In this document: positions 1-9,332 of the stretch, one piece after another | Layout: every line of letters starts with the position of its first letter | Position numbering within the stretch: position 1 is the first letter of the stretch | Assembly (NCBI RefSeq): GCF_016862915.1 | Contig: NZ_BONW01000044.1 | Coordinates: 124,001-188,000, forward strand | Source of the DNA: Plantactinospora endophytica | GTDB taxonomy: Bacteria; Actinomycetota; Actinomycetes; Mycobacteriales; Micromonosporaceae | Direction: 5' to 3' | Length of the DNA stretch: 64,000 nucleotides | Program-made: the position numbers and the translations under genes | Notes under the pieces: model-generated | What the model was told of the DNA's origin: nothing | Database searches by the model: none | What the model saw: the letters and a program-made list of their open reading frames with translations, nothing else

Positions 1-843
1 GATGCCCCGGTGGCCGTACCCCAGTTTGTAGGTGCCGAAGCCGAGCGCCCGGCCCAGGATCTGGCTGCCGAAGCAGATCCCGAACAGCGGGATCTGCCGG
101 CGCATCACCTCGCGGGCCAGCCCGGTCGGATGGTCGGCGGTGGCCGGGTCGCCCGGCCCCGGCGAGAAAAAGACCGCGTCGGCGCCGGTGGCCAGCAGGT
201 CGTCGATGGTCGACGAGGCCGGCAGCACGTGCGTGGTGACGCCCCGCGCGGCGAGCCGGCGCGGCACGTTCCGCTTGATCCCCAGGTCGAGCGCGGCCAC
301 CGTGAACCGGTGCTCCCCCTCGGCCTCGACGACGTACGGCTGCGCCGTGGTCACCTCGGCGGAGAGGTCGGCCCCCTCCATCCGGGGCGCCTCCCGGACC
401 CGGGCCAGCAACTCCTTCGGGTCCTCGGTCAGGCTCGACACCCCGACCCGCATCGCGCCGCGCTCCCGCAGGTGCCGGGTGAGTGCCCGGGTGTCCACCC
501 CGGCGATCCCGACCACGCCCTCGGTGGCCAGCCGGTCCTCCAGGGCGCCGGTGGCCCGCCAGTTCGAGCCGATCCGGGCCGGGTCCCGGACGACGTATCC
601 GGCCACCCAGATCCGGCCCGACTCGTCGTCCTCGGTGTTCACCCCGGTGTTGCCGATGTGCGGCGCGGTCTGCACCACCACCTGGCGGTGGTACGACGGG
701 TCGGTCAGCGTCTCCTGGTAACCGGTCATCCCGGTGTTGAAGACCGCCTCGCCGAAGGTCTCCCCCACACTGCCGTACGCCTCGCCCCGGAAGGACCGGC
801 CGTCCTCCAGCACCAGGATCGCCGGTCGTCTGCGGTTGCCCAC
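1..843 (-). CDS. carA: Carbamoyl-phosphate synthetase small subunit (partial)
   Basis: Glutaminase subunit that hydrolyses glutamine and passes ammonia to the large subunit CarB, giving carbamoyl phosphate for PyrB and for arginine synthesis in the cytoplasm. The first 281 residues are present; the 3' end is cut by the window edge, and the family usually has about 370-390 residues. The N-terminal small-subunit domain is followed by the class I amidotransferase domain with the nucleophile elbow GICFGSQ near residue 258; the catalytic His and Glu should lie beyond the edge. The GTG start is one base past the pyrC stop codon, so it is translationally close-packed as the fourth gene of pyrR-pyrB-pyrC-carA. 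Identification is firm from the motif and the operon position. Confidence 0.96.
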   Translation of the reverse strand, partial: MGNRRRPAILVLEDGRSFRGEAYGSVGETFGEAVFNTGMTGYQETLTDPSYHRQVVVQTAPHIGNTGVNTEDDESGRIWVAGYVVRDPARIGSNWRATGALEDRLATEGVVGIAGVDTRALTRHLRERGAMRVGVSSLTEDPKELLARVREAPRMEGADLSAEVTTAQPYVVEAEGEHRFTVAALDLGIKRNVPRRLAARGVTTHVLPASSTIDDLLATGADAVFFSPGPGDPATADHPTGLAREVMRRQIPLFGICFGSQILGRALGFGTYKLGYGHRGI

Positions 844-844
844 C

Positions 845-2161
845 TCAGCGCACCGCCTTTCCGTCCAGCACCGTCGGCTCGCCGCGCAGGAAGGTCGCGA
901 CGATCCGGCCGGGCAGGGTCAGCCCGGCGTACGGCGTGTTGCGGCTGCGGCTGGCCTGCTCGCCCGGGTCGACGGTGCGGCGGGCGGCCGGATCCACCAG
1001 GGTCAGGTTGGCCGGTACCCCCGGAGCGGGGTTGCGCCCGTGCTCGGTCAGTCCGGCGATCCGGGCCGGGGTCCGGGACATCCGCTCGGCGATCAGGTCC
1101 CACCGTTCGCCGAGTACGTCGAGCAGCACCGAGAGCGCCGTCTCCAGCCCGAGCATGCCCGGCCGGGCGTACGCCCACTCGCACTCCTTGTCCTCCAGCG
1201 CGTGCGGGGCGTGGTCGGTGGCGACGATGTCGATGATCCCCTCGACCAGCGCCGCGCGCAGCGCGCTGACGTCGGCGGCGGTACGCAGCGGCGGGTTCAC
1301 CTTGAACACCGGGTCGTAGCTGGCGGCCCGCTCGTCGGTCAGCAGCAGGTGGTGCGGGGTCACCTCGGCGGTGACCCGTACCCCGCGCTTCTTGGCGTGT
1401 CGGAGCACCTCGACGCTGCCGGCGGTGGAGAGGTGGCAGACGTGCAGCCGGCTGCCGACGTGCTCGGCGAGGAGCACGTCCCGGGCGATGATCGCCTCCT
1501 CGGCGACCGCCGGCCAGCCGGTCAGGCCGAGCCGGGTGGAGACCTCACCCTCGTGCATCTGGGCGCCCTCGGTGAGCCGGGGCTCCTCGGCGTGCTGCGC
1601 GATCACCCCGTCGAACGCCTTGACGTACTCCAGTGCCCGGCGCATCAGCTTCGGGTCGGCGACGCAGTGCCCGTCGTCGGAGAAGATCCGCACCCGGGCG
1701 GCGGAGTCGGCCATCGCGCCCAGCTCGGCGAGGCGCTCGCCGGCCAGCCCGACGGTGACGGCGCCGATCGGCTGCACGTCGACCAGCCCGGCCTCGCGGC
1801 CGAGCCGCCACACCTGTTCGACCACGCCGGCCGTGTCGGCGACCGGCGAGGTGTTGGCCATCGCGCAGACGGCGGTGTAGCCCCCCAGCGCCGCCGCCCG
1901 CGAACCCGACTCGACCGTCTCGGCGTCCTCCCGGCCCGGCTCCCGCAGGTGCGTGTGCAGGTCGACCAGGCCGGGCAGTGCGACCAGCCCGGCACCGTCG
2001 ACCACCCGCGCCCCCCGGGCGGCCAGGCCACGGCCGGTCTCGGCCACCACGCCGTCGGAGATCAGCAGGTCGGTCGGCTCGGCGCCGACCACCCGCACAC
2101 CCCGGATCAGGTACGCCGGCTTCGCGGCGTCCGGATCACCTCCGGCGGTGAACTCGGTCAT
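845..2161 (-). CDS. pyrC: Dihydroorotase
   Basis: Cyclises carbamoyl-aspartate to dihydroorotate, third step of de novo pyrimidine synthesis. About 438 residues, usual for class I dihydroorotases of the amidohydrolase superfamily. The metal-binding [10 protein letters not shown] motif follows the start of the barrel, and the catalytic ATDHAPH motif lies near residue 300; HVCHLSTAG supplies a further metal His. The ATG start overlaps the pyrB stop by one base (TGATG); a GTG one codon upstream is an alternative and changes nothing else. It sits between pyrB and carA and should be controlled with them through the pyrR leader. Confidence 0.97.
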   Translation of the reverse strand: MTEFTAGGDPDAAKPAYLIRGVRVVGAEPTDLLISDGVVAETGRGLAARGARVVDGAGLVALPGLVDLHTHLREPGREDAETVESGSRAAALGGYTAVCAMANTSPVADTAGVVEQVWRLGREAGLVDVQPIGAVTVGLAGERLAELGAMADSAARVRIFSDDGHCVADPKLMRRALEYVKAFDGVIAQHAEEPRLTEGAQMHEGEVSTRLGLTGWPAVAEEAIIARDVLLAEHVGSRLHVCHLSTAGSVEVLRHAKKRGVRVTAEVTPHHLLLTDERAASYDPVFKVNPPLRTAADVSALRAALVEGIIDIVATDHAPHALEDKECEWAYARPGMLGLETALSVLLDVLGERWDLIAERMSRTPARIAGLTEHGRNPAPGVPANLTLVDPAARRTVDPGEQASRSRNTPYAGLTLPGRIVATFLRGEPTVLDGKAVR

Positions 2162-3083
2162 CACTTCATTCCCCCCAGCAGCAGGTACAGGACGGCCATC
2201 CGGACGGAGACGCCGTTGGCGACCTGTTCGACGATCGTGGAGCGGGACGAGTCGGCCACCTCGGGCGCGATCTCCATCCCTCGGTTCATCGGACCCGGAT
2301 GCATCACGATGGCGTGGTCCGGCAGTCGGGCCATCCGGGGCCCGTCGAGGCCGTACCGCCGGGCGTACTCCCGGGCGGACGGGAAGTAGGAGTCGGCCAT
2401 CCGCTCCCGCTGCACCCGCAGCATCATCACCACGTCCGAGGTGGGCAGCACCGCGTCGAGGTCGTAGGAGACCTCGGTGCCGGGCGCCAGCGCGGTACCG
2501 ATGTCGACCGGGATCAGCGTCGGTGGCCCGACCAGGGTCACCTTGGCGCCCAGGGTGGCCAGCAGCAGCACGTTGGAGCGGGCGACCCGGCTGTGCAGCA
2601 CGTCCCCGACCACCGCGACCGAGAGCCCGGCGATCCGCCCCAGCCGGGCCCGCATCGTGTACGCGTCCAGCAGCGCCTGGGTCGGGTGCTCGTGGGTGCC
2701 GTCCCCGGCGTTGAGCACGGAGCCCTCGACCCAGTTGGCGAGCCGGTGCGGCGCCCCGGAGGCCGGGTGCCGGACCACCACCGCGTCGGCGCCCATCGCC
2801 TGGAGGGTCAGCGCGGTGTCCTTGAGGCTCTCGCCCTTGGAGACGCTGGAGCCCTTGGCCGAGAAGTTGATCACATCGGCGGAGAGTCGCTTGGCCGCCG
2901 CCTCGAAGGAGATCCGGGTCCGGGTGGAGTCCTCGTAGAAGAGGTTGACCACGGTACGGCCGCGCAGCGCGGGCAGCTTCTTCACCTCGCGTCCGGCCAC
3001 CGTCGCCATCTCGGCGGCGGTGTCCAGGATCAGCGTGGCGGTGTCCGCGTCGAGATCCGCCCCGGAAAGCAGGTGCTTGAGCA

Positions 3084-3084
<1 letters not shown>
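2161..3084 (-). CDS. pyrB: Aspartate carbamoyltransferase catalytic chain
   Basis: Condenses carbamoyl phosphate with aspartate, the committed pyrimidine step. 307 residues, the usual length of a catalytic chain. The carbamoyl-phosphate loop FYEDSTRTR is near residue 50, followed by [11 protein letters not shown] and the aspartate-domain motif HPGPMNRG near the C-terminus. No regulatory chain gene (pyrI) is beside it, as is normal in actinobacteria, where control is by PyrR. The GTG start overlaps the pyrR TAG stop by one base (TAGTG), which indicates translational coupling. Confidence 0.97.
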
Positions 3085-3728
<644 letters not shown>

Positions 3729-3867
3729 CTACAGCGGCCCGGGCCGGGGCTCTAGTCACGTTACCACTGGCCACAGGGCCGGCCCCGGCGGGTCGCTGAC
3801 CCCCGGATCAGCGAGTCCAAACCGCCCGGCTGAACACGATCTTTGTAATAGGTAGGTAACTAGCACT

Positions 3868-3880
3868 TGACCACGTGTCG
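3868..3880 (+). promoter_or_regulatory. Possible BldD autoregulatory box
   Basis: TGACCACGTGTCG lies about 70 bases before the bldD start and resembles the BldD operator TNAC-N5-GTNA, missing the last A. BldD is known to repress its own promoter in Streptomyces. The match is imperfect, so this is only a candidate. Confidence 0.3.
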
Positions 3881-3948
3881 CAATCCCCGTACCGTCACGC
3901 TCCGTAGCGATCGCTGGGGAGATCCCCGACCAGCACTGGGAGTGCCGA

Positions 3949-4437
3949 ATGCCCTCTGAATACGCCAAGTCGTTGGGCGCGCGCCTGCGCTCTATCCGTC
4001 AGCAGCAGGGACTGTCCCTGCAGGGGGTGGAGGAGAAGTCAAACGGACGGTGGAAAGCCGTCGTGGTCGGCTCGTACGAGCGGGGCGACCGGGCGGTGAC
4101 GGTGTCCCGTCTCGCCGAGCTCGCGGACTTCTACCGGGTGCCCGTTTCGGAACTGCTGCCGGACGGCAGTGGCGTCCGTCACGAGCCGACGAACAAGATC
4201 GTGCTCGACCTGGAGCGGCTGTACGACGAGGCCTCCGAGGACCTCGCCTACGTCGCCCGCTATGCCCGAGCCATCCAGCAGCAGCGGGGTGACTACAACG
4301 GGCGGGTGCTGTCGATTCGCGCGGACGACCTGCGGGCGCTCGCGATCGTCTACGACTCCTCCCCCTCCGGGCTGATCGAGCGGCTCACCGAGCACGGCGT
4401 GCTCGTCGCCGACCCCCGGGCGCTCTTCGCGTCCTGA
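3949..4437 (+). CDS. bldD: Developmental regulator BldD, c-di-GMP-responsive
   Basis: Master repressor of development in sporulating actinomycetes; cyclic di-GMP dimerises it on DNA and keeps cells in vegetative growth. 162 residues, typical. An N-terminal XRE-type helix-turn-helix spans roughly residues 8-70. The C-terminal domain carries both arms of the c-di-GMP signature, RGD (113-115) and RADD (124-127), separated by eight residues, as in characterised BldD. A GGGAG Shine-Dalgarno precedes the ATG. The gene lies alone on the plus strand between nusB and pyrR, an arrangement conserved in actinobacteria, and ends in a strong hairpin terminator. Likely autoregulated. Confidence 0.96.
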   Translation: MPSEYAKSLGARLRSIRQQQGLSLQGVEEKSNGRWKAVVVGSYERGDRAVTVSRLAELADFYRVPVSELLPDGSGVRHEPTNKIVLDLERLYDEASEDLAYVARYARAIQQQRGDYNGRVLSIRADDLRALAIVYDSSPSGLIERLTEHGVLVADPRALFAS

Positions 4438-4446
4438 TCCCCCCGA

Positions 4447-4485
4447 CTCGCGGGGTCCGTGCCCACCCGGCACGGGCCCCGCGAG
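4447..4485 (+). terminator. bldD terminator
   Basis: A 17-base arm beginning CTCGCGGGG pairs with a matching arm ending CCCCGCGAG around a five-base loop, ten bases after the bldD stop, followed by a short T run. Near-perfect GC-rich stem typical of actinobacterial terminators. Confidence 0.85.
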
Positions 4486-4530
4486 CCGTTTCGCCCCGGA
4501 ATGCCCCCGGGCGACGGGTCCCTGCCCCCG

Positions 4531-4714
4531 CGACCGTGCCGCCCTCCCCGACCGTTACCGCCCCTCGCGACCGCGCCGCCCTTCCTGACCGTTACCGGCC
4601 CGCGCGACCGTGCCACCCGTCACGACCGTTGGCGGCCCTCAGGACCGCGCCCGTCCCTCGGGACCGCCGTCCCCCAGGGAACCGTGCTGTCTTCCACGAC
4701 CGGCCGGCTCTGAT
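4531..4714. repeat. Degenerate 18-19 bp tandem repeat (37-bp dimer period)
   Basis: About ten head-to-tail units beginning CGACCG fill the gap between the bldD and nusB terminators. Units of 18 and 19 bases alternate (CGACCGTGCCGCCC... and CGACCGTTACCGCCC...), so the true period is about 37 bases, repeated five times and decaying rightwards. No convincing gene runs through it. With the two flanking terminators it accounts for most of the 408-base gap between bldD and nusB. Confidence 0.8.
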
Positions 4715-4784
4715 GATCTCCGCGCCCCTGGCGGCCCCCTGCCGATCACCACGGCCTCCGCCGCGCGTCCAGCCCCGCGAAACG

Positions 4785-4822
4785 CCGAAGGGGCGCACCC
4801 ACGGTCGGGTGCGCCCCTTCGG
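4785..4822 (-). terminator. Terminator of the aro-efp-nusB operon
   Basis: A perfect 16-bp stem (arm CCGAAGGGGCGCACCC, loop of six) lies just past the nusB stop on the minus strand. It could also stop transcription arriving from bldD. Confidence 0.85.
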
Positions 4823-4845
4823 AGCGGGCCGAAGGCCCGGGCAGG

Positions 4846-5280
4846 TCAGCGGGTCGCGTACTCGGCGATCCGGCCGAGGATGCCGTTGAGGAACCGGGGC
4901 GAGTCGTCGGTCGACATCTGCCGGGCCAGCTCGACCGCTTCGCTGATCGCGACCGCGTCGTCGATCTCGTCGACGTAGAGCAGCTCGTAGATGGCGATCC
5001 GGGCGAGGTTACGGTCGACGACCGGCATCCGGTCCAGGGTCCAGCCCTCGGCGTAACTGTCGATCAGCTCGTCGATCCGGGCCTGGTGCTCGGCCACGCC
5101 CTCGATCAGGCCGACCGCGTAGCCCATGTGCTCCGGGTGTGGCCGTTCCAGCCGCTGCAGATAGCCGGCCAGTACCTCGACGGCCGGGCGGGCCCGCAGG
5201 TCCGACTCGTAGAGGACGTCCAGTGCCCGCTTGCGTGCCTTGCGGCGGGCCGGCATCTGCTGCTTGGGGCCCTCGGCCAT
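4846..5280 (-). CDS. nusB: Transcription antitermination factor NusB
   Basis: RNA-binding protein that with NusE (S10) assembles on boxA of rRNA leaders to prevent premature termination. 144 residues, all-helical NusB fold: the Arg-rich start ARRKARKRALDVLYESD at residues 11-27 is the boxA-binding helix. DRNLARIAIYELLY and the C-terminal SPRFLNGILGRIA are family hallmarks. The ATG overlaps the efp stop by one base (TGATG), so it is coupled to efp at the end of the aro operon. Confidence 0.96.
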   Translation of the reverse strand: MAEGPKQQMPARRKARKRALDVLYESDLRARPAVEVLAGYLQRLERPHPEHMGYAVGLIEGVAEHQARIDELIDSYAEGWTLDRMPVVDRNLARIAIYELLYVDEIDDAVAISEAVELARQMSTDDSPRFLNGILGRIAEYATR

Positions 5281-5837
5281 CAGGCTCGGCCGAGATAGCG
5301 GCCGTCGCGGGTGTCGACCTTGATCTTCTCGCCGGTGGTGATGAAGAGCGGCACCTGGACGGTGGCACCGGTCTCGACCGTCGCCGGCTTGTTGCCGCCG
5401 GTGGAACGGTCACCCTGGAGGCCGGGCTCGGTGTAGGTGATCTCCAGCACCACGCTGGTCGGCAGCTCGACGTAGAGCGGCACACCCTCGTGGGTGGCGA
5501 CGATCGCCTCCGCCTCGGGCAGCAGGTAGTTGGCGGCCTCGCCGACCGTGCCACCGGGCACCGGGATCTGGTCGTACGTCTCCAGATCCATGAAGACGTA
5601 GTCCTCGCCGTCGATGTACAGATACTGCATGGTGCGCTTGTCGACGGTGGCCGTGTCGACCTTGGTGCCCGCGTTGAACGTCTTGTCGACCACCTTGCCG
5701 GACAGCACGTTCTTGAGCGTGGTGCGTACGAAAGCGCCGCCCTTGCCGGGCTTGACGTGCTGGAACTCCACGACGGCCCAGAGTTCGCCGTCGAGGTTGA
5801 GAACCAGCCCGTTCTTCAGGTCGTTGGTGGTGGCCAT
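5280..5837 (-). CDS. efp: Elongation factor P
   Basis: Binds the ribosome between the P and E sites and relieves stalling at consecutive prolines, which matters in a genome whose proteins (several here) carry long proline runs. 185 residues with three beta-barrel domains (KOW-like, then two OB-like). The loop that reaches the peptidyl-transferase centre reads [10 protein letters not shown] with Lys32 at its tip. The prolines around it resemble the actinobacterial type that works with an unmodified lysine; that last point is inferred, and no modification gene is nearby. Translationally coupled to nusB. Confidence 0.96.
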   Translation of the reverse strand: MATTNDLKNGLVLNLDGELWAVVEFQHVKPGKGGAFVRTTLKNVLSGKVVDKTFNAGTKVDTATVDKRTMQYLYIDGEDYVFMDLETYDQIPVPGGTVGEAANYLLPEAEAIVATHEGVPLYVELPTSVVLEITYTEPGLQGDRSTGGNKPATVETGATVQVPLFITTGEKIKVDTRDGRYLGRA

Positions 5838-5937
5838 TTCCTGCCTTGATCTTCAATTCGGGCGGACGGACCCGGCAAGTCTACTAGCAGCGTCCAGTTG
5901 ATCTTGACCAGCCTGTTCGGCGGCTCCGCCCGACGGA

Positions 5938-6384
5938 TCAGCCGCCCGTGGACCGGTCCCGCAGCGCGGCCAGGTGCAGCAGGGCCAGCCGGTACCCGTC
6001 CACCCCGAGGCCGCAGATCACCCCGGTCGCCACCGCCGAGACGACCGAGTGGTGCCGGAACTCCTCCCGGGCGTGGATGTTGGAGATGTGCACCTCGACC
6101 AGCGGGCCACGCAGCATGGCGCAGGCGTCCCGGACCGCGTACGAGTAGTGCGACCAGGCGGCCGGGTTGAGCACCACCCCCGCTTCCTCGTCGGCCGCCT
6201 GGTGCAGCCAGCCGATCAACTCCGCCTCGGCGTCGGTCTGCCGGACCTCCACGTCCAGCCCCAGTTCCTTGCCGGTGGTCTGGCAACTCGTCACCAGGCC
6301 GGCGTAGCTGGTCGCGCCGTACACCTCGGGTTGGCGGATGCCGAGCCGGCCCAGGTTGGGCCCGTTCAGCACGTAGACCTTCAT
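5938..6384 (-). CDS. aroQ: 3-dehydroquinate dehydratase, type II
   Basis: Removes water from 3-dehydroquinate in the shikimate pathway. 148 residues, the size of the dodecameric type II enzyme. The lid [18 protein letters not shown] supplies the catalytic Arg and Tyr; [10 protein letters not shown] and [14 protein letters not shown] supply the active-site Asn and two His. The NHEG stretch of many orthologues is replaced by TDAEAE; as I recall it, mycobacterial enzymes carry a comparable variant. The ATG overlaps the aroB stop by four bases (ATGA). The 96-base gap to efp may hold a separate efp promoter. Confidence 0.95.
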   Translation of the reverse strand: MKVYVLNGPNLGRLGIRQPEVYGATSYAGLVTSCQTTGKELGLDVEVRQTDAEAELIGWLHQAADEEAGVVLNPAAWSHYSYAVRDACAMLRGPLVEVHISNIHAREEFRHHSVVSAVATGVICGLGVDGYRLALLHLAALRDRSTGG

Positions 6385-7457
6385 GCCGTCACCTCGGCGT
6401 ACGCGTCGAAGAGCAGGTCGTCGTCCGGGCCGTCCAGGATGCCGGTCTCGGCCAGCCCGTCCAGCACCACGAACCGCAACCGGCTGCCCCGGGCCTTCTT
6501 GTCGACCCGCATCGCGGCCAGCAGCTCCGGCCAGGCGTCCGCCCGGTAGCCGGTCGGCAGCCCGAGCGTGGTCAGCACCGTGCGGTGCCGGGCGGCCGTC
6601 GGCTCGTCCAGCCGGCCGGCCCGCCAGGCGAGCCCGGCGGCGTAGACCAGGCCGACCGAGATCGCGTGCCCGTGCCGCCAGCGGTAGCCCTCGACCTTCT
6701 CGATCGCGTGCCCGAGGGTGTGGCCGTAGTTCAGGATCTCCCGCCGGCCCGCCTCGCGCAGGTCGCCGGAGACCACGTCCGCCTTGACCCGGATCGCCCG
6801 CTCGACCAGCTCCCGGACGACCAGCCCGGACGGGTCCGTCGCCGCCGTCGGATCGGACTCGATCAGCTCCAGGATGGCCGGGTCGGCGATGAAGCCGCAC
6901 TTCACCACCTCGGCCAGCCCGGCGGTCAGGTCGACCGCCGGCAGCGAGTCCAGCATCGCCAGGTCGCAGAGCACCCCCACCGGCGGGTGGAAGGCACCGA
7001 CCAGGTTCTTGCCGGCGGCGGTGTTGATCCCCGTCTTGCCGCCGACCGCCGCGTCGACCATGCCGAGCAGCGAGGTCGACACCGGCACCCAGCGGACCCC
7101 GCGCAGCCAGCATGCGGCGACGAAGCCGGCCAGGTCGGTCACGGCACCGCCGCCCACCCCGACCACCGCGTCGGTACGCGTGAAGCCCGCCGCGCCGAGC
7201 CGCTCCCAGCAGCCGGCGGCGACCTCGATGTCCTTGCCGGCCTCGGCGTCCGGCACCGGTACGGTCAGCGGGGTGATCCCGGCGGCGCGCAGCCGCTCGG
7301 CCAGCTCGTCGGCGTGCGCCTTCAGCGGCGGCGCGTGCAGCACCGCGGCGCGCTCGGCGCCGTCCAGCAGCGGGGGCAGCGCGGCCAGCAGGTCCCGGCC
7401 GACGAGGACGTCGTACGGCCGGTCGCCGCCGACCGGAATGCGGGTCAGTTCGTCCAT
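6381..7457 (-). CDS. aroB: 3-dehydroquinate synthase
   Basis: NAD- and metal-dependent cyclase that turns DAHP into 3-dehydroquinate, second step of the shikimate pathway. 358 residues, normal length. The dinucleotide-binding [11 protein letters not shown], the [13 protein letters not shown] segment and the metal/substrate motif [11 protein letters not shown] are all intact. The ATG start gives [11 protein letters not shown]. It lies 12 bases after the end of the WYL regulator on the same strand and overlaps aroQ. In relatives aroK directly precedes aroB; here four unrelated genes lie between them. Confidence 0.96.
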   Translation of the reverse strand: MDELTRIPVGGDRPYDVLVGRDLLAALPPLLDGAERAAVLHAPPLKAHADELAERLRAAGITPLTVPVPDAEAGKDIEVAAGCWERLGAAGFTRTDAVVGVGGGAVTDLAGFVAACWLRGVRWVPVSTSLLGMVDAAVGGKTGINTAAGKNLVGAFHPPVGVLCDLAMLDSLPAVDLTAGLAEVVKCGFIADPAILELIESDPTAATDPSGLVVRELVERAIRVKADVVSGDLREAGRREILNYGHTLGHAIEKVEGYRWRHGHAISVGLVYAAGLAWRAGRLDEPTAARHRTVLTTLGLPTGYRADAWPELLAAMRVDKKARGSRLRFVVLDGLAETGILDGPDDDLLFDAYAEVTA

Positions 7458-7468
7458 CGGGTCAGAGC

Positions 7469-8455
7469 CTAGAGGATCGGGTCCGTCGGCAGGGGTGGCC
7501 GGCGGGCGGCGTAGTCGGCGAGGGCACCGGCGTGCTCGACGACGGCGGTACGCAGTTCGTCCGGGCGGAGCACGGTGAACGGCCAGCCGAGGCCGGCGAG
7601 GAGCTGCGCCATCCCGGGCAGGCTCTCGGCCCGGGTCCGCAGCAGAATGCCGTCGGCGGTGGCGGTCAGCTCGGCGGCGCTGGGCGGCACCCGCCGCCGG
7701 GCCTCCGCCAGATCGGTCTCCAGCAGCACCTCGACCTCCCACCGGTACGCCACTGCGGTCAGGGACCGGGTGACGTGTCCGACCGGATCGAACCCGGCCG
7801 GTACGGCGAAGCTCTCGGTGCCGGCCTCGACCGAGACGATCCGGTCGAGCCGGAACGTGCGGACCTCCCCGCGCCGGTGGTCGTGTCCGGTGACGTACCA
7901 GCGGCCGGCGTGGAACACCAGCCCGTACGGGTCGAGGTCGCGTACGGACGGCTCGCCGCGCCAGGAGCGGTAGCCGATGGTGACCCGGTGCCGGGAGCGG
8001 GTGGCCGCCCCGAGCGCGAGCAGCGTCGCGGTGGCCGGCCGGGGCGCGTCGTCCCGGCGCCGCAGGCTGAACCCGAGGCTCTGGGTCACGCCGTCGAGCC
8101 GGTCCGCGAGCGGGCCGGGCAACACCCGGCGGATCTTCGCCTGGGCCAGGCCGGTGGCCGGAGCCGCCGTACCCAGTCCGAGGTGTTCGGCGGCGATCAG
8201 GCCGAGCAGCACCGCCACCGCCTCGTCGTCGGTGAGCATCAGCGGTGGGAGCCGGTAACCGGGCTGGAGCCGGTAGCCGCCGTACCGGCCCCGGGCGGCG
8301 GTCACCGGGATGCCGAGTTCGACCAGGGTGTCGGCGTACCGCCGGACGGTCCGCTCGTCCACGCCGAGCCGGTCGGCCAGCTCGGGGCCGGTCAACCGGT
8401 GGGAACTCTGCAACAGCTCCAGCATCCCGAGCACCCGGGCGGCGGGATGTGGCAC
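7469..8455 (-). CDS. WYL-domain transcriptional regulator
   Basis: Probable DNA-binding regulator that senses a small ligand or nucleic acid through its WYL domain. 328 residues: an N-terminal DeoR-like winged helix (about residues 5-60, [24 protein letters not shown]), a central linker, then a WYL domain with [17 protein letters not shown] near residues 175-192. A WCX-like C-terminal extension follows. It is divergent from an alpha/beta hydrolase gene 85 bases away, so that gene is the likely target. Inserted between aroK and aroB, on the aro strand just upstream of aroB, and might affect aroB expression by read-through. Ligand unknown. Confidence 0.85.
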   Translation of the reverse strand: MPHPAARVLGMLELLQSSHRLTGPELADRLGVDERTVRRYADTLVELGIPVTAARGRYGGYRLQPGYRLPPLMLTDDEAVAVLLGLIAAEHLGLGTAAPATGLAQAKIRRVLPGPLADRLDGVTQSLGFSLRRRDDAPRPATATLLALGAATRSRHRVTIGYRSWRGEPSVRDLDPYGLVFHAGRWYVTGHDHRRGEVRTFRLDRIVSVEAGTESFAVPAGFDPVGHVTRSLTAVAYRWEVEVLLETDLAEARRRVPPSAAELTATADGILLRTRAESLPGMAQLLAGLGWPFTVLRPDELRTAVVEHAGALADYAARRPPLPTDPIL

Positions 8456-8539
8456 GGGTCACCCTCCGAATCCGGGCGGAAGTCGCCCGGATTCGACTCT
8501 AGCGTCGAGGCACGGATCGCCAACCGAAGGAGTGTGCCG

Positions 8540-9301
8540 ATGGCCACGTTCGTGCTCGTACCCGGTTTCTGGCTCGGCGCCTGGGCCTGGCGGGAGGTGA
8601 CCGAGGGGCTGCGCGCGGCCGGGCACCAGGTGCACCCGCTCACCCTGACCGGGGTGGCCGACCGGGCCCACCTGGCCGGTCCGGAGATCGGACTGGCGAC
8701 GCACACCGCCGACATCGTCCGGCTGATCGAGACGGCGGACCTGCACGACGTCGTACTCGTCGGGCACTCCGGCGGCGGGATGCCGGTGCAGCAGGCGGCG
8801 GACCAGCTTCCCGACCGGATCGCCCGGGTGGTCTACCTGGAGAGCGGGCCGCTGCCGGCCGGGACGGCGCAGTTCGACACCCAGCCTCCGGAGGAGCAGG
8901 AACGGCTCCGGACGCTGGTCGGCGACGGGCACCTGCTGCCGCCACCGGCCTGGGACCCGGCCACCGACCCGGTCAACCTGGCCGGCCTGGACGACGAGAC
9001 CCTGAACCTGCTGCGGACCCGCACCACCGGCCAGCCGCTGCGCGCCGGCACCGACCCGGTGACGCTGCCGCACGGCGGCACGGTGCCGACCACGCTGATC
9101 GTCTGCACGTTTCCGGTGCAGACGGTGCGGGAGATGATCTCGCAGGGACACCCGTTCTTCGCCGGGCTGGCCGGCGCCGACGTGCACGGCCTGCCGACCG
9201 GGCACTGGCCGATGTTCAGCGAGCCGAAGCGCCTGACCGAGCTGCTGGACGGGATCGGCCGGACCGTCCCCGCCGGGGCCGAGCAGCCGCCGACCGGGTG
9301 A
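8540..9301 (+). CDS. Alpha/beta-fold hydrolase
   Basis: Soluble serine hydrolase of the hydroxynitrile-lyase/salicylate-esterase-like group, judging from the N-terminal TFVLVPGFWLGAWAWREV and the nucleophile elbow GHSGGGM near residue 75. The terminal catalytic His is likely in LPTGHWPMFSEP. 253 residues, with no signal peptide. A GAAGGAG Shine-Dalgarno precedes the ATG. Divergently paired with the WYL regulator, an arrangement often seen for regulator-controlled esterases. Substrate cannot be told from sequence. Confidence 0.85.
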   Translation: MATFVLVPGFWLGAWAWREVTEGLRAAGHQVHPLTLTGVADRAHLAGPEIGLATHTADIVRLIETADLHDVVLVGHSGGGMPVQQAADQLPDRIARVVYLESGPLPAGTAQFDTQPPEEQERLRTLVGDGHLLPPPAWDPATDPVNLAGLDDETLNLLRTRTTGQPLRAGTDPVTLPHGGTVPTTLIVCTFPVQTVREMISQGHPFFAGLAGADVHGLPTGHWPMFSEPKRLTELLDGIGRTVPAGAEQPPTG

Positions 9302-9332
9302 CGCAGGCGGCTCCGGCCGGTGTCGGAACCGC

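Noticed and set aside
6381-8462. A single minus-strand frame joining an Arg-rich 330-residue stretch to AroB, suggesting a fusion.
   Set aside because: The upstream part is an out-of-frame reading of the WYL regulator gene; AroB has its own ATG at 7457.
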